From Oceanobacter mangrovi (GTDB taxonomy: Bacteria > Pseudomonadota > Gammaproteobacteria > Pseudomonadales > Oceanobacteraceae), in assembly GCF_019740315.1 (NCBI RefSeq), contig NZ_JAHXZR010000005.1, positions 186,001-250,000 on the forward strand: a DNA stretch of 64,000 nt. The letters are read 5' to 3'. Both the position numbers and the translations under genes were made by a program. Shown piece by piece: positions 44,362 to 53,987 of the stretch (the first letter of the stretch is position 1; every line of letters begins with the position of its first letter). Below the pieces are notes generated by a model, which saw nothing but the letters and a program-made list of their open reading frames with translations, was not told the DNA's origin and did not search any database.

Positions 44362-46796
44362 GTAACCCCTGTCACTGTTTCCACTGCGGTGAAGAAACAA
44401 CCGAAACCGAGGGTAAGCGCTGGGCCACCCAGGTCGACGGCGAACTGCGTCTGATGTGCTGCCCCGGCTGCAAGGCCGTGGCCGAAACCATTGTTGCCAG
44501 TGGCCTGAAGGACTACTACCGCCACCGTACCGAACTGCCGGAGCTGTCACCGGCAGAACTGGATGACAGTGAACTCTCCGCCCGTGAATCCCTCACCCTT
44601 TATGACAGCGAAGCCATGCAGCGCCGGTTTGTTGCCATTGCTGCCGATGGCCTTGCTGAAGCGACTCTGGTTATTGATGGCATCAGCTGCGCCGCTTGTG
44701 CCTGGCTGATTGAGCATCGGGTTGCAGCCCTGCCAGCCGTCGAAGAAGCCGTGCTGAATCTTTCCAATCACCGCCTGGTAATTCGCTGGCACAAGGATCA
44801 ACTCGCAGTCTCCAGCCTGATCGAAGTCATTTACCGGCTCGGTTATCGCGCCTCGCCGTTCTCGGCAACCAGCGCTGAGCAGCAGCGAACCGCCGAGGGC
44901 AAAACCGCCATCCGTCGCTTGGCCGTCGCCGGAATTGGCGCCATGCAGGTGATGATGATTGCCATCCCTCTGTACGTTGGAATGGCCGAGCAGTACGAGT
45001 TTTTCATGCGCATGGCATCAATGGTGCTGGCGCTACCGGTGGTGCTGTATTCCGCCCGCCCCTTCTTTGACGCCGCCGTACGCGATCTGCGGACCCGCCA
45101 TCTGACCATGGATGTGCCCGTCTCGCTGGCGATCATTCTGGCCTACTGCGCCAGTATCTGGAGTACGCTGAACCAGGGCAAGGAAGTCTATTTTGACTCT
45201 GTCTGTATGTTCACCTTCTTCCTGCTGCTGGGTCGCTTTCTGGAAATGCGTGCCCGTCACCGGATGGGGAAATCCGGTAACAACCTGCTGACCTTACTGC
45301 CTAACGTCGCCATCCGGCTTGATCCTGACGACCGCCAGCAACAGCAGGTCATCGCCGCAGAAGACATTACGGTTGGCGATTTGCTGTTGATCAAACCTGG
45401 CCAGGCAATTCCTGCCGATGGCGTCGTCACCGAGGGCTACAGCCCGGTGGATGAAGCGGCTCTGACCGGTGAATATCTGCCTGTCAGCAAAAAGCCGGGG
45501 GACAAACTGATTGGCGGCACCGTCAACGTTGAAAGCCCGCTAACCATGAAAGTTACCGCCACCGGTGCCGAAGCCCAGCTTTCGACCATCATGCGGCTGA
45601 TGGACCGGGCCCAGCAGGAAAAGCCTGCAGTGGCATTGCTGGCCGACCGTATCGCCAGTCATTTTGTCACCGCCGTGCTGGTGATCGCCGCCTCCGTGTT
45701 TGGCTATTGGTCTTTAATGGGCGACGATCACGCATTTTTTATTGCCTTATCGGTACTGGTAGTAACCTGCCCTTGTGCCCTGTCTCTGGCAACCCCCACG
45801 GCTCTGACCGCAGCGACCGGCGCCTTGCGTGATGCAGGTGTACTGATCAGCAAGGGCCACGTTCTGGAAACCCTGCCGCAAATCGACCGGGTCGTATTTG
45901 ATAAAACCGGCACACTGACAGCAGGCAAACTCAACATTGACCAGGTAATTCCGCTCAACGAGCTACCACAGGAAACCCTGCTGGGCATCGCTGCTGGCCT
46001 GGAAAAATCCAGTAGCCACCCGATTGCCCGTGCTTTCCGCCGTCTTCGCGCACAGGAAGTCAGCAACATTGAGCAGGTGACCGGAATGGGCATCCGTGGT
46101 CTCTGGCACAGTGCTGACGGCTCACAATATAGAGCCGTACTGGGACGCCCGGACTTCGCCTGTTCACAGCCAATAGCGATGCTGCCTCAATCGTCCCAAC
46201 AAGGCCAGTGGTTGTTACTCAGTCTGGATGATCAGGCTGCCTGCTGGATTCTGCTGGGCGACAGCCTCAGAAAGACAGCACCGGACCTGATTACAGGTCT
46301 GCAGCAACTGGGGATCAAAACCTCGCTGTTGACCGGCGACCCCAGCGATGCAGGACAACAGCTTGCTCAACAGCTTGGCATTGATGATTATCGCAGCGGT
46401 CTGAGCCCACAGGACAAGCTCGAACAGCTCAAACAGTGGCAACAGGCGGGTGAGCACGTATTGATGATGGGAGACGGCATTAATGACGTCCCCGTGCTGG
46501 CTGGAGCAGAGATTTCCATTGCTGTCAGCGAAGCAACCGACCTGGCCAAAACCAACGCCGACATGCTGCTGACCAGTGGCCGCCTTGACGCCCTGCTGCT
46601 GGCTTTGTTAACCGCTCGCAAAACCCGCATGATCATCAAGGAAAACATTGGCTGGGCGCTGGGTTATAACCTGATAGCACTGCCGGTTGCCGCCGCAGGC
46701 TATGTGCCCCCCTGGGCTGCGGCCATTGGCATGTCGTTCAGCTCCCTGCTGGTTGTCAGCAACGCCTTGCGCTTGAGCCGCATCCAAAAGCAGTAA
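44358..46796 (+). CDS. ccoI: Copper-transporting P-type ATPase CcoI (FixI)
   Basis: An 812-residue P1B-type ATPase that exports copper to the periplasm for CuB insertion in cbb3 oxidase. An N-terminal metal-binding cap (CHCFHCGEETTE, CCPGCKAV) leads into a heavy-metal domain with the CxxC in GISCAACAWLIEHR, eight membrane helices including the transport motif CPC (VVTCPCALSLATP), the phosphatase TGE, the phosphorylation site DKTGTLTAG and the hinge GDGINDVPVLAGA. The extended Cys-rich N-terminus distinguishes CcoI from CopA. It is translationally coupled to ccoH. Confidence 0.96.
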   Translation: MSNPCHCFHCGEETTETEGKRWATQVDGELRLMCCPGCKAVAETIVASGLKDYYRHRTELPELSPAELDDSELSARESLTLYDSEAMQRRFVAIAADGLAEATLVIDGISCAACAWLIEHRVAALPAVEEAVLNLSNHRLVIRWHKDQLAVSSLIEVIYRLGYRASPFSATSAEQQRTAEGKTAIRRLAVAGIGAMQVMMIAIPLYVGMAEQYEFFMRMASMVLALPVVLYSARPFFDAAVRDLRTRHLTMDVPVSLAIILAYCASIWSTLNQGKEVYFDSVCMFTFFLLLGRFLEMRARHRMGKSGNNLLTLLPNVAIRLDPDDRQQQQVIAAEDITVGDLLLIKPGQAIPADGVVTEGYSPVDEAALTGEYLPVSKKPGDKLIGGTVNVESPLTMKVTATGAEAQLSTIMRLMDRAQQEKPAVALLADRIASHFVTAVLVIAASVFGYWSLMGDDHAFFIALSVLVVTCPCALSLATPTALTAATGALRDAGVLISKGHVLETLPQIDRVVFDKTGTLTAGKLNIDQVIPLNELPQETLLGIAAGLEKSSSHPIARAFRRLRAQEVSNIEQVTGMGIRGLWHSADGSQYRAVLGRPDFACSQPIAMLPQSSQQGQWLLLSLDDQAACWILLGDSLRKTAPDLITGLQQLGIKTSLLTGDPSDAGQQLAQQLGIDDYRSGLSPQDKLEQLKQWQQAGEHVLMMGDGINDVPVLAGAEISIAVSEATDLAKTNADMLLTSGRLDALLLALLTARKTRMIIKENIGWALGYNLIALPVAAAGYVPPWAAAIGMSFSSLLVVSNALRLSRIQKQ

Positions 46797-46853
46797 CCCG
46801 AGCACCGCTATTTCGGTATAGTGACTGCTGATTTGATAGGTATGTGAAGCCCG

Positions 46854-47069
46854 ATGGATATTATTTACGTATTGGTACCTCTGTCGATTTTGTTGATTGG
46901 TATCGCTGTGTTGATTCTTTTCTGGGCTGTCCGCAGCGGTCAGTTTGACGACATGGAGTCGCCAGCACACAAAATCCTGTTTGATGATGACGATGACATG
47001 GTGCCCGGCAAGCGCTCCCAGTCGACTGCGGCCAACAGTGAAACAGGATCCACCCGCAAGGATGACTGA
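46854..47069 (+). CDS. ccoS: cbb3-type oxidase assembly protein CcoS
   Basis: A 71-residue protein with one N-terminal helix (MDIIYVLVPLSILLIGIAVLIL), then the family signature FFWAV-like (ILFWAVRSGQFDDMESPAHKILFDDD), and a polar tail. CcoS is needed to load haem b and copper into the oxidase. It is 57 bases after ccoI and overlaps the next gene by 8 bases. Confidence 0.95.
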   Translation: MDIIYVLVPLSILLIGIAVLILFWAVRSGQFDDMESPAHKILFDDDDDMVPGKRSQSTAANSETGSTRKDD

Positions 47070-47727
47070 ACCCCTTTCTCTTCTGACTGCCTTGCTACTG
47101 GGGTTGTTCGGCTCCAGTCATTGTCTGGTTATGTGTGGCGGCATTGCCGCCGCAATCGGCCAATCAAGCACTTCCCGCAGTCTGCCAGTCTCAGCACTGG
47201 CGTTTAACAGCGGCCGCATTCTGACCTATATATTACTCGGCGCTCTGGTTGCCAGCCTCGGCCTGTGGCTGCAGCAACTCAACGATCTGATGCTGTTAGT
47301 GCTGCGCAGCATCGCCGGGTTATTACTGATTTTAATGGGATTGTATGTTGCGCGCTGGACAAGCTGGCTGACCTGGCTGGAAAAGTCCGGTCAACTTTTA
47401 TGGAAAAAAGTCCAGCCCCAAACCGGCAAACTGATGGCCAAACAGGATTTGGGAAGCCGTTTTCTGCTTGGCATGTTGTGGGGATTATTGCCGTGTGGAC
47501 TGATCTACAGCACCCTCAGCTGGGTGGCTGCCAACGCTGATGTGGCGGGCGGAGCATTGGCGATGGCCTGTTTCGGAGCCGGCACATTACCTGCCCTGTT
47601 TGCTGGCAGTCTGGCATCTCGTAGCCTGAGCCAACTGCTCGGACATCGCTGGACACGAACCATCGCGGGTATATTTCTGATTGGTTACGGTTTGATTACC
47701 CTATGGTCTATATGGTTTAACCACTGA
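47062..47727 (+). CDS. TauE/SafE family membrane protein next to ccoS
   Basis: A 221-residue integral membrane protein with about six helices. It starts MTEPLSLLTALLLGLFGSSHCLVMCGGIAAAI, with the GSSHC...CGG pattern shared by the YtfM/CcdA-like and SafE membrane proteins that often sit behind ccoS, and contains GLLPCGLIYSTLSWV. Cysteine pairs in helices 1 and 5 suggest thiol or metal handling, perhaps copper or sulfur for oxidase assembly; this is inference. The start at 47062 overlaps ccoS by 8 bases and is preceded by AAGGA. Confidence 0.85.
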   Translation: MTEPLSLLTALLLGLFGSSHCLVMCGGIAAAIGQSSTSRSLPVSALAFNSGRILTYILLGALVASLGLWLQQLNDLMLLVLRSIAGLLLILMGLYVARWTSWLTWLEKSGQLLWKKVQPQTGKLMAKQDLGSRFLLGMLWGLLPCGLIYSTLSWVAANADVAGGALAMACFGAGTLPALFAGSLASRSLSQLLGHRWTRTIAGIFLIGYGLITLWSIWFNH

Positions 47728-47733
47728 TTCAGC

Positions 47734-47762
47734 TTGACACCTGCCAAGAGTACTAGGAATAT
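47734..47762 (+). promoter_or_regulatory. Candidate anr promoter
   Basis: TTGACA (47734-47739) is a perfect -35; GAATAT 17 bases later is a weak -10. It lies between the TauE-like gene and anr. Confidence 0.35.
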
Positions 47763-47814
47763 TTTACCTATTTACTTTTGAATATCGGCGATGGATGCCG
47801 GCTACGGTACTGCT

Positions 47815-48573
47815 ATGAAAACGAATCCAGTTGTACACCCTCCTCTGCGCGGCTCTCAACCTCACTGCCAGACCTGTTCGTTGAACGCCCTGTGCCTGCC
47901 ACTGTCACTCAGTGACACGGATATGGAACGCCTGGACGATATCATTCGTCGTGGTCGCCCAATTCAAAAAGGCCAGTTGCTGTTCCAGCAGGGTGATGAG
48001 TTCCAGTCAGTGTTTGCCGTTCGTACCGGCGCATTGAAAACCTACACCCTGGCCAGCAATGGTGAAGAACAGATTACCGGTTTTCATCTTGCCAGCGAGC
48101 TGATTGGTCTGGCTGGTTATGACGGCGGCGACTACCCACTGACAGCCAAGGCGCTGGAAACCACCACCGTGTGTGAAATCCCGCTGCACCAGCTGGAAAA
48201 CCTCACCGACGAGCTGCCAGACCTGCGTAAGCAGCTGATGCGCACCATGGGCAGTGAAATTCGTCACGACCAAAACATGATGTTGTTGCTGAGTAAGAAG
48301 AACGCTGAAGAGCGCGTTGCCTCCTTCCTGCTCGACATTTCCAACCGTTACGCCCGTCGTGGCTTCAGTGCTACCCATTTCCGTTTACCTATGTCACGCG
48401 TCGACATCAGCAACTATCTGGGTCTGGCGGTTGAAACCATCAGCCGGGTATTCACCCGCTTCCAGAAAAGCGGCCTGATCGAAACCCAGGGCAAGGAAGT
48501 CATGATTTCCGACCTGGATGCCCTGCTGGAGATGGCTGGTCTGGCTGACAACCCTGAGTGCGAAGCGCCGTAA
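47815..48573 (+). CDS. anr: FNR-type oxygen-sensing regulator Anr
   Basis: A 252-residue CRP/FNR-family activator that binds DNA as a dimer when its 4Fe-4S cluster is intact. The cluster ligands are visible: C18, C21 and C27 (PHCQTCSLNALC) and C120 (TTTVCEIPL), as in FNR. The sensor domain is GDEFQSVFAVRTGALKTYTL and the helix-turn-helix is RVDISNYLGLAVETISRVFTRFQKSGLI. It would activate cbb3 and anaerobic respiration genes at low oxygen. The ATG at 47815 gives 17 residues before the first Cys, close to Anr; an ATG at 47791 is also possible. It closes the cco block. Confidence 0.95.
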   Translation: MKTNPVVHPPLRGSQPHCQTCSLNALCLPLSLSDTDMERLDDIIRRGRPIQKGQLLFQQGDEFQSVFAVRTGALKTYTLASNGEEQITGFHLASELIGLAGYDGGDYPLTAKALETTTVCEIPLHQLENLTDELPDLRKQLMRTMGSEIRHDQNMMLLLSKKNAEERVASFLLDISNRYARRGFSATHFRLPMSRVDISNYLGLAVETISRVFTRFQKSGLIETQGKEVMISDLDALLEMAGLADNPECEAP

Positions 48574-48592
48574 GCGCTGTTCTGATAGCAAC

Positions 48593-48620
48593 AAAAAAAG
48601 GGGCACTGGCCCCTTTTTTA
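48593..48620. terminator. Bidirectional terminator between anr and the FIST chemoreceptor gene
   Basis: AAAAAAGGGGC-ACTG-GCCCCTTTTTT with T-rich continuation on both strands. It can end both convergent transcripts. Confidence 0.92.
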
Positions 48621-48636
48621 TTTTCCCGCAACGGCC

Positions 48637-50649
48637 TCACTGCCGCCCCAGACTGCGCAGCTTCTGAATAGACTCAACGTCTTTGTCGATCCCCTGCATA
48701 TGCGCCATCATATCGGCGATATAACCGGTGCTCTTGCGAACCTGATCCCCCGCCGACAGCGAGGTTGAGACCAGGCCGCCCAACTCTCCGCTTAACTGCT
48801 GGCTACCTTCGGAAATGCGTGCCAGAAAGGCTTCCGTATGACCAATGGCATCCTGAATCGAGCCGATCGAACCTGTCACCGCATTGATGGTAGCACCGGT
48901 ACGGTTAAGGCTGTCCTGGGTCGTGTGAGACAACTGCCGGACTTCATCCGCCACCACCGCAAATCCCCGCCCGGCTTCACCGGCACGCGCAGCTTCAATG
49001 GCGGCATTGAGCGCCAGCAAGTTGGTCTGGTCGGCAATGCCAGAAATGGCCGAGAGAATTTTCAGCACCTCTTCCGAGTTGCTGCGCAAGGTTCCCACCG
49101 TACTGTGCAGCTGGGCCCGCTCGCCACTCTGCCGTTCAATATCCTGTGAAAAGCCGATAAATTTCTCCTGCACATCTGTCAATACATGACCCGTCTGCTC
49201 GGCATAACTGGCGACGTTATCAAAGCTGCTGGAAATGTTATGTAACAGTTCGCGGTATTCGCCCAGATAGTCCACCAGCGAGCTTTGCAGACTGTTGATC
49301 CGCTCCAGACTATTGATCCTCAGCTTGAGGTAATACTCACGAAAATAGGCGTACTGGAGCGGGAAGTTATCCGCGTAGGCATCAGAGAAGGTGCTGCCAG
49401 CCGGTACCTTAAACAAGGTCAGGGCTGTCAGCGTCTGGTTCATATGCACCCCCAGCAACTCACCAAAGGTAGAGAAGCCCGCCACCGGAATATCTTTGTA
49501 ATCGGTCAGCTGGTTGAGGTTTTCTGCATTATTCAGACGACGCAGGATACAATCGTTAGCCAGCATTGCGATTGGTCGACCGGGCTTGCCTTCCATCATC
49601 TGATCAAAGGCCCTGCGAGTAGAACCAGCGAAGTCTTTTGGCTTCACCAGTAACAAACGGTCACCAAACTCCAGGTCACAGAAAAAGTTCACCGAACCGG
49701 CGTCGAGATCAATCCCGGCGATGGATCGAATAAATAATTCATCGCCGATTTCCACCGCAAATGAGCTTTTACCTAACGCCTGCTGCAGCCCCTTGCGGCT
49801 ACAGCCGAGCTTTTCACACAGAGCATCCACAAACGGCACAATAGCGTTATCCGACTCGCGTAACACCGAATACACAGTACGAGTATGAACATCGGCTTCG
49901 GCAATAATGAATTCCGTCCGGGTACGCTCAAAGTTATGCGACTTGATGACGCCATAACGTACATCGGCCGCCAGTTTGACAAATATCACCATCGCCTGGT
50001 TATGACAGATACGTTCGCCGTTATGAATCCAGGCTTTCTGAAAATCCAGTTTGCCACCAGCAGAGCCGCCAATGAAGTAGCAAGGAAAACGGCCACTCGC
50101 GTACAAACCCTGCATGAAAAAACTTTCGCTGGCAGTCAGACCATCAATAAAAGTCAGCGCCAGGGTGTTCTGGAAATTGATTTTGAAAGGTACTGACAGT
50201 CGTTCAATTTCAGACTGGATCAGCTTGACCCGCTCCTTGCGGGTATGCCGAACCGTGCCGGAACGAATGTCTTCACAATGCAGTGGCACAGTATGAACAG
50301 ACACCTGAGCGAAGACCTCGGCAGAAAAGCTCTGCAGTACGATGTTGTCCCATTGGCCATCAGCACCGTGATACAGCGACTGGCCGCAATTGCTCAACTC
50401 ACCGGCAGTCATAATGCCAACCAGCTTTTCCGCAAATGGCAATGCCTGCCGCAGACGGCCCATCACTGCATCCATATCCAGATGTGGCGAGACGTAAGCC
50501 ACTACCAATTTACTGCTGCCGGAGCGGAAGCCCAGCTGCTGCTGGAGATAATCCGCGTCAATCTTGCTACTGGAAATATGACAGACCCGAACACCGGCTT
50601 CCTGTGCCGCTTTTTGCTCTTTCATGCCACCAAAGCCAAACCACGCCAT
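48637..50649 (-). CDS. FIST-domain methyl-accepting chemotaxis protein
   Basis: A 670-residue soluble chemoreceptor. The N-terminal FIST and FIST_C domains (about residues 30-400; [36 protein letters not shown]-like block [31 protein letters not shown]) are predicted ligand-sensing modules for small molecules. The C-terminal signalling domain has the conserved hairpin [39 protein letters not shown] that contacts CheA/CheW. There is no membrane helix, so it acts in the cytosol. No chemotaxis genes adjoin it. The usual MCP has a periplasmic sensor, which makes this architecture uncommon. Confidence 0.9.
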   Translation of the reverse strand: MAWFGFGGMKEQKAAQEAGVRVCHISSSKIDADYLQQQLGFRSGSSKLVVAYVSPHLDMDAVMGRLRQALPFAEKLVGIMTAGELSNCGQSLYHGADGQWDNIVLQSFSAEVFAQVSVHTVPLHCEDIRSGTVRHTRKERVKLIQSEIERLSVPFKINFQNTLALTFIDGLTASESFFMQGLYASGRFPCYFIGGSAGGKLDFQKAWIHNGERICHNQAMVIFVKLAADVRYGVIKSHNFERTRTEFIIAEADVHTRTVYSVLRESDNAIVPFVDALCEKLGCSRKGLQQALGKSSFAVEIGDELFIRSIAGIDLDAGSVNFFCDLEFGDRLLLVKPKDFAGSTRRAFDQMMEGKPGRPIAMLANDCILRRLNNAENLNQLTDYKDIPVAGFSTFGELLGVHMNQTLTALTLFKVPAGSTFSDAYADNFPLQYAYFREYYLKLRINSLERINSLQSSLVDYLGEYRELLHNISSSFDNVASYAEQTGHVLTDVQEKFIGFSQDIERQSGERAQLHSTVGTLRSNSEEVLKILSAISGIADQTNLLALNAAIEAARAGEAGRGFAVVADEVRQLSHTTQDSLNRTGATINAVTGSIGSIQDAIGHTEAFLARISEGSQQLSGELGGLVSTSLSAGDQVRKSTGYIADMMAHMQGIDKDVESIQKLRSLGRQ

Positions 50650-50876
50650 AATTTTTTCTCTTATTCAGGCACCGTGTCTTTAACTCTAGCCAAGAGCAGC
50701 CAGATTGCTGAAAATTTAACCGGTCAAGTGTGCCAGCCCAGCGTCACTGGCTCGCATCGTCAACGACAATGGCGCCGATAAACAGCTGACGCCCAGTCTC
50801 TGATTCGCTAGAATGCGCCGCCTGATTTTTGAGCTGTCCTTGCCCGTCAGCCAGACAGTGATTCCCGAGGTGCAGA

Positions 50877-51725
50877 GTGATATCCGAAACCGAACGCAAA
50901 GCCAAAACCGAATTCAACAAGCTGCAAAAGCGGCTGCGTCGCAACGTCGGCAAGGCGATTGAGGACTACTGCATGATCGAGGACGGCGACAAGATCATGG
51001 TCTGTCTGTCCGGCGGTAAAGACTCCTACACCATGCTCGACATTCTGATGAGCCTGCAAAAAAGCGCGCCGGTGAATTTTGAACTGGTTGCCGTCAACAT
51101 GGACCAGAAACAGCCAGGCTTCCCTGAGCACATCCTGCCAGCCTATCTGGAACAACTGGGGGTGCCGTACCACATTGTTGAAAAAGACACCTACAGCGTG
51201 GTGAAGGACATTATTCCGGAAGGCAAAACCACCTGCGGCCTGTGCTCACGGCTGCGTCGCGGTACCCTGTATGGCTTCGCCGAACAAATTGGTGCCAACA
51301 AGATCGCGCTCGGCCATCACCGCGATGACATTATCGAAACCCTGTTCCTGAACATGTTCTACGGCGGCAAGCTCAAGGCCATGCCACCCAAGCTGCTGAG
51401 CGATGACAAGAAACACGTGCTGATCCGACCACTGTCGTACTGCAAGGAAAAGGACATTGAGGAATTCGCCCGCATCAAGGAATTCCCGATCATTCCGTGC
51501 AACCTGTGCGGCTCGCAGGAAAACCTGCAGCGTCAGAACATCAAGAACATGCTGGCTGAATGGGAACGCATCCAGCCTGGCCGCAGCGAGCACATCTTCT
51601 CGGCCATTTGTAACGTTGCGCCGTCACAACTGGGTGATGTTAACCTGTTCGACTTTATCAATCTGCAACAGCAGCAGGACAAGAGCCATTTGGCCACCCG
51701 TCTGGACGTGGTACAGATCGACTGA
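50877..51725 (+). CDS. ttcA: tRNA 2-thiocytidine synthetase TtcA
   Basis: A 282-residue Fe-S enzyme that thiolates cytidine 32 of tRNA. It has the PP-loop [13 protein letters not shown], the cysteine motif [32 protein letters not shown] and a second Cys motif [12 protein letters not shown]. Length and motifs match E. coli TtcA (311). It starts at a GTG at 50877, with GAGG about 6 bases upstream. It is a single gene. Confidence 0.96.
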   Translation: MISETERKAKTEFNKLQKRLRRNVGKAIEDYCMIEDGDKIMVCLSGGKDSYTMLDILMSLQKSAPVNFELVAVNMDQKQPGFPEHILPAYLEQLGVPYHIVEKDTYSVVKDIIPEGKTTCGLCSRLRRGTLYGFAEQIGANKIALGHHRDDIIETLFLNMFYGGKLKAMPPKLLSDDKKHVLIRPLSYCKEKDIEEFARIKEFPIIPCNLCGSQENLQRQNIKNMLAEWERIQPGRSEHIFSAICNVAPSQLGDVNLFDFINLQQQQDKSHLATRLDVVQID

Positions 51726-51737
51726 TGTCTTCGAAAA

Positions 51738-51766
51738 CACAAAGGTGAGCCAGGCTCACCTTTGTG
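51738..51766. terminator. Terminator-like hairpin between ttcA and the downstream convergent gene
   Basis: CACAAAGGTGAGC-CAG-GCTCACCTTTGTG is a perfect 13-bp stem just after the ttcA stop. There is no following T-run on the plus strand and only AAAA-derived T residues on the minus strand (TTTTCG). Confidence 0.55.
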
Positions 51767-51776
51767 GCTGCCGGCA

Positions 51777-52262
51777 TCAGAAACCGGCATTCATATGTTT
51801 CACCAGCCGGTATTGATAGTCACCCGGCGCTTTCAACACCAGTTCAATGTCATAACGCCGACCGTCTTCTACCCCTTGCGCCAGCGCATTCAAGGTACAT
51901 TGCCCGCGCCCCAGGGTTTCCGTTGGCATTTGGTATTGCAGCGCCTGTTTGCCCGTCAGTTCCGTTATTGCCAGGGTTGATACTGCTTCATCCGCGCCAC
52001 CAGCAATGCCATGGCGAATCCACTGTAAATACATGCCCTGACCCGGTGCTTCGCGAGTCTGAATTACGCGTACATAACCACTGCCACCTGCTGACTTCCA
52101 GCGGCAATAAGATGCTGCCGCTTCTATCCAGACCGGTAGCTGATAAATATCCTGATAGTGTCCGTCAGAAGGAGCGGATTTTTGATCAGCCGCGCCAGCA
52201 AACAGTGGCAGCCCAGCCAGGATCGGCACCAACCAAATCCATCGAATGTCCTTAATCACCAT
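51777..52262 (-). CDS. Exported protein of unknown function
   Basis: A 161-residue protein not recognised. Signal peptide IRWIWLVPILAGLPLFAGA, then a mature domain with two cysteines (SYCRWKSAGGSG and GRGQCTLNAL) that could form a disulfide and several aromatic residues. It ends KAPGDYQYRLVKHMNAGF. The ATG at 52262 follows a textbook AGGAGGTG site, so it overrides the longer frame. The gene downstream of greB on the same strand, 55 bases apart. Confidence 0.7.
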   Translation of the reverse strand: MVIKDIRWIWLVPILAGLPLFAGAADQKSAPSDGHYQDIYQLPVWIEAAASYCRWKSAGGSGYVRVIQTREAPGQGMYLQWIRHGIAGGADEAVSTLAITELTGKQALQYQMPTETLGRGQCTLNALAQGVEDGRRYDIELVLKAPGDYQYRLVKHMNAGF

Positions 52263-52317
52263 ATTAACCACCTCCTGTACCAAGCCTAGCAGCTGTCGGC
52301 GCGACAGCCAGTGGCAT

Positions 52318-52866
52318 TCAGGACTGCCAACGATGGGTGTGCTGCAATGGCTTGTTATCCCAGTCTGGCCGTTGGTAATGCACCGCGAGGATATAAAAAG
52401 TCTGCTCCCCCTTGGGCAATCGGACGCTGACGTCATCATCAACAGCCTTGCCAGCCAGTCCTCGTGCCAGCGGTGCATCAATACTGATATAGCCGTATTT
52501 CAGATCAATCTCGTCTTCACCCACCAGCCGATATCGATGAAGTTCTTCTTCGTCATCCTCAAGTTCGACCCAGGCACCAAAATACACCCGCGACGGGTCC
52601 GCTGGTGTACGCTGTACAACCGTCAGCTGCTCCAGCCGCTTCAGCAGAAAACGCACCCGGCTGTCGATCTGGCGCAAGCGCCGTTTGCCATAGATGTATT
52701 CGGCGTTTTCCGAGCGATCCCCCAGTTTGGCAGCATCAGAAACCTCCTGGGTCACTTTGGGTCTTTCGGTACGCCAGAGGAAATCGTATTCCTCACGCAA
52801 CGCCTGCTCGCCCTCCGGGGTAATCAGCATGCTGCGCTTTGGCAATGGTTTATTCTGCTCAGTCAT
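52318..52866 (-). CDS. greB: Transcription elongation factor GreB
   Basis: A 182-residue cytosolic factor that restarts backtracked RNA polymerase by stimulating transcript cleavage. The N-terminal coiled coil (EQALREEYDFLWRTERPKVTQEVSDAAKLGDRSENAEYIYGK) carries the two acidic residues at its tip. The C-terminal FKBP-like domain has VELEDDEEELHRYRLVGEDEIDLKYGYISIDAPLARGLAGK. The motif KRRLRQIDSRVRFLLKRLE distinguishes GreB from GreA. The ATG at 52866 is the family start; a longer frame is not needed. It is divergent from the small membrane gene at 53002. Confidence 0.95.
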   Translation of the reverse strand: MTEQNKPLPKRSMLITPEGEQALREEYDFLWRTERPKVTQEVSDAAKLGDRSENAEYIYGKRRLRQIDSRVRFLLKRLEQLTVVQRTPADPSRVYFGAWVELEDDEEELHRYRLVGEDEIDLKYGYISIDAPLARGLAGKAVDDDVSVRLPKGEQTFYILAVHYQRPDWDNKPLQHTHRWQS

Positions 52867-53001
52867 TCGATTGCAATCACTTCCGTAAAGTCGTTTGGGA
52901 AAAGCCAGAGTTCCAGCATATGAAAGATTCATGAAGGCGCAACATCTGACTGTCACATTACTTCGGTTGAATCGAGCAACACTGCCTGAGCTGAAGTCGT
53001 T

Positions 53002-53268
53002 ATGATGAAACGTAGTGCCAAAACGCTGTTGGGAATCCTGCTGGTGCTGGGCGGTATTGTCGTCACTCCACTGCCGATTCCATTTGGCATCCTGATGATC
53101 GTGATCGGCTTGTCGCTACTGGTAACAACCGTGCCGAAAATTCGCCACTGGCTCAAACAGCTACGTCACAAGTATCAGCAAACCTCCGCCGGCCTGAATC
53201 GTCTCAAACCACGCCTGCCCGCCTTTGCCCGCAAACTGATTGAAGACACAGATCCAGAGAGCCCCTGA
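53002..53268 (+). CDS. Small membrane protein of unknown function
   Basis: An 88-residue protein with two adjacent helices (LLGILLVLGGIVVTPLPIPFGILMIVIGLSLL) joined by a PLPIPFG turn, and a basic C-terminal tail. The PxPxPG-type turn is seen in a family of small putative membrane proteins of unknown role. It is divergent from greB across a 135-base gap. Confidence 0.7.
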   Translation: MMKRSAKTLLGILLVLGGIVVTPLPIPFGILMIVIGLSLLVTTVPKIRHWLKQLRHKYQQTSAGLNRLKPRLPAFARKLIEDTDPESP

Positions 53269-53339
53269 GCGGTGAAGCACTCCACAAACAAGGGTTCTGA
53301 ATTTGGCTGCTAGCCCATCAGCTATGCTAATCTGCCGCC

Positions 53340-53948
53340 ATGCTGAATCTGAAACGGGATCGTATTGATCCACCCAGCGAGATGCTGGATACCCTGCAGG
53401 AATTGTTGGCCAGCCGTTTACGAGACGGCGACTGCCACACAGAATATCAATTGATCCAATGGCTCAAACAGCCGTCACCGGGGCTGTTTCAGGCCGATGC
53501 ACTGGCCGATTCTCTCAGCCTGTTTCGCTGCCATTTTCTGGTCATGCACTGCCTCTACAAGCTGCGCCACCAATTATTAGTCGAGCAAGCCGGGATTCTG
53601 AAAATTGACCCGCTTGGCGTACAACTGTTTGGCTGGCGAACGGACTTTGGCAGCGACACCCTGCAACTGGCGGCCTCTGACCCACTGGCGGATTATTACC
53701 TCAACCTCGAACATCTCAGCACCGACCGCGACACCGTCGACAAACTCTTGCGAGGCATCTGGCAGCAAGCGCCCAGCGCCGATCAGAAACGCCGCGATCT
53801 GGCCTTGCTGGAATTGACAGAACAAGCCTGCGAAGAAGATATTCGTCGCCAGTACCGGCGCCTCGCAATGCGCCATCATCCCGACCGCGGCGGCAATGTT
53901 GAACATTTTCAGGAACTGTTGGCGGCCTATCAGCGTCTGTCCCTGTAA
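53340..53948 (+). CDS. DnaJ-related protein with C-terminal J domain
   Basis: A 202-residue protein. The N-terminal two thirds match the DNAJ_related domain (LDTLQELLASRLRDGDCHTEYQLIQWLK, FRCHFLVMHCLYKLRH, DYYLNLEHLS). The C-terminal 50 residues are a J domain with the invariant HPD (RHHPDRGGNVEHFQELLAAYQRL), able to stimulate an Hsp70 such as DnaK. Unlike DnaJ, the J domain is C-terminal and there are no Zn fingers. Function in the cell is not known. Confidence 0.88.
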   Translation: MLNLKRDRIDPPSEMLDTLQELLASRLRDGDCHTEYQLIQWLKQPSPGLFQADALADSLSLFRCHFLVMHCLYKLRHQLLVEQAGILKIDPLGVQLFGWRTDFGSDTLQLAASDPLADYYLNLEHLSTDRDTVDKLLRGIWQQAPSADQKRRDLALLELTEQACEEDIRRQYRRLAMRHHPDRGGNVEHFQELLAAYQRLSL

Positions 53949-53987
53949 TCTTCCACATTGAATAACATCGAGTCGTACAGGTGTTTC

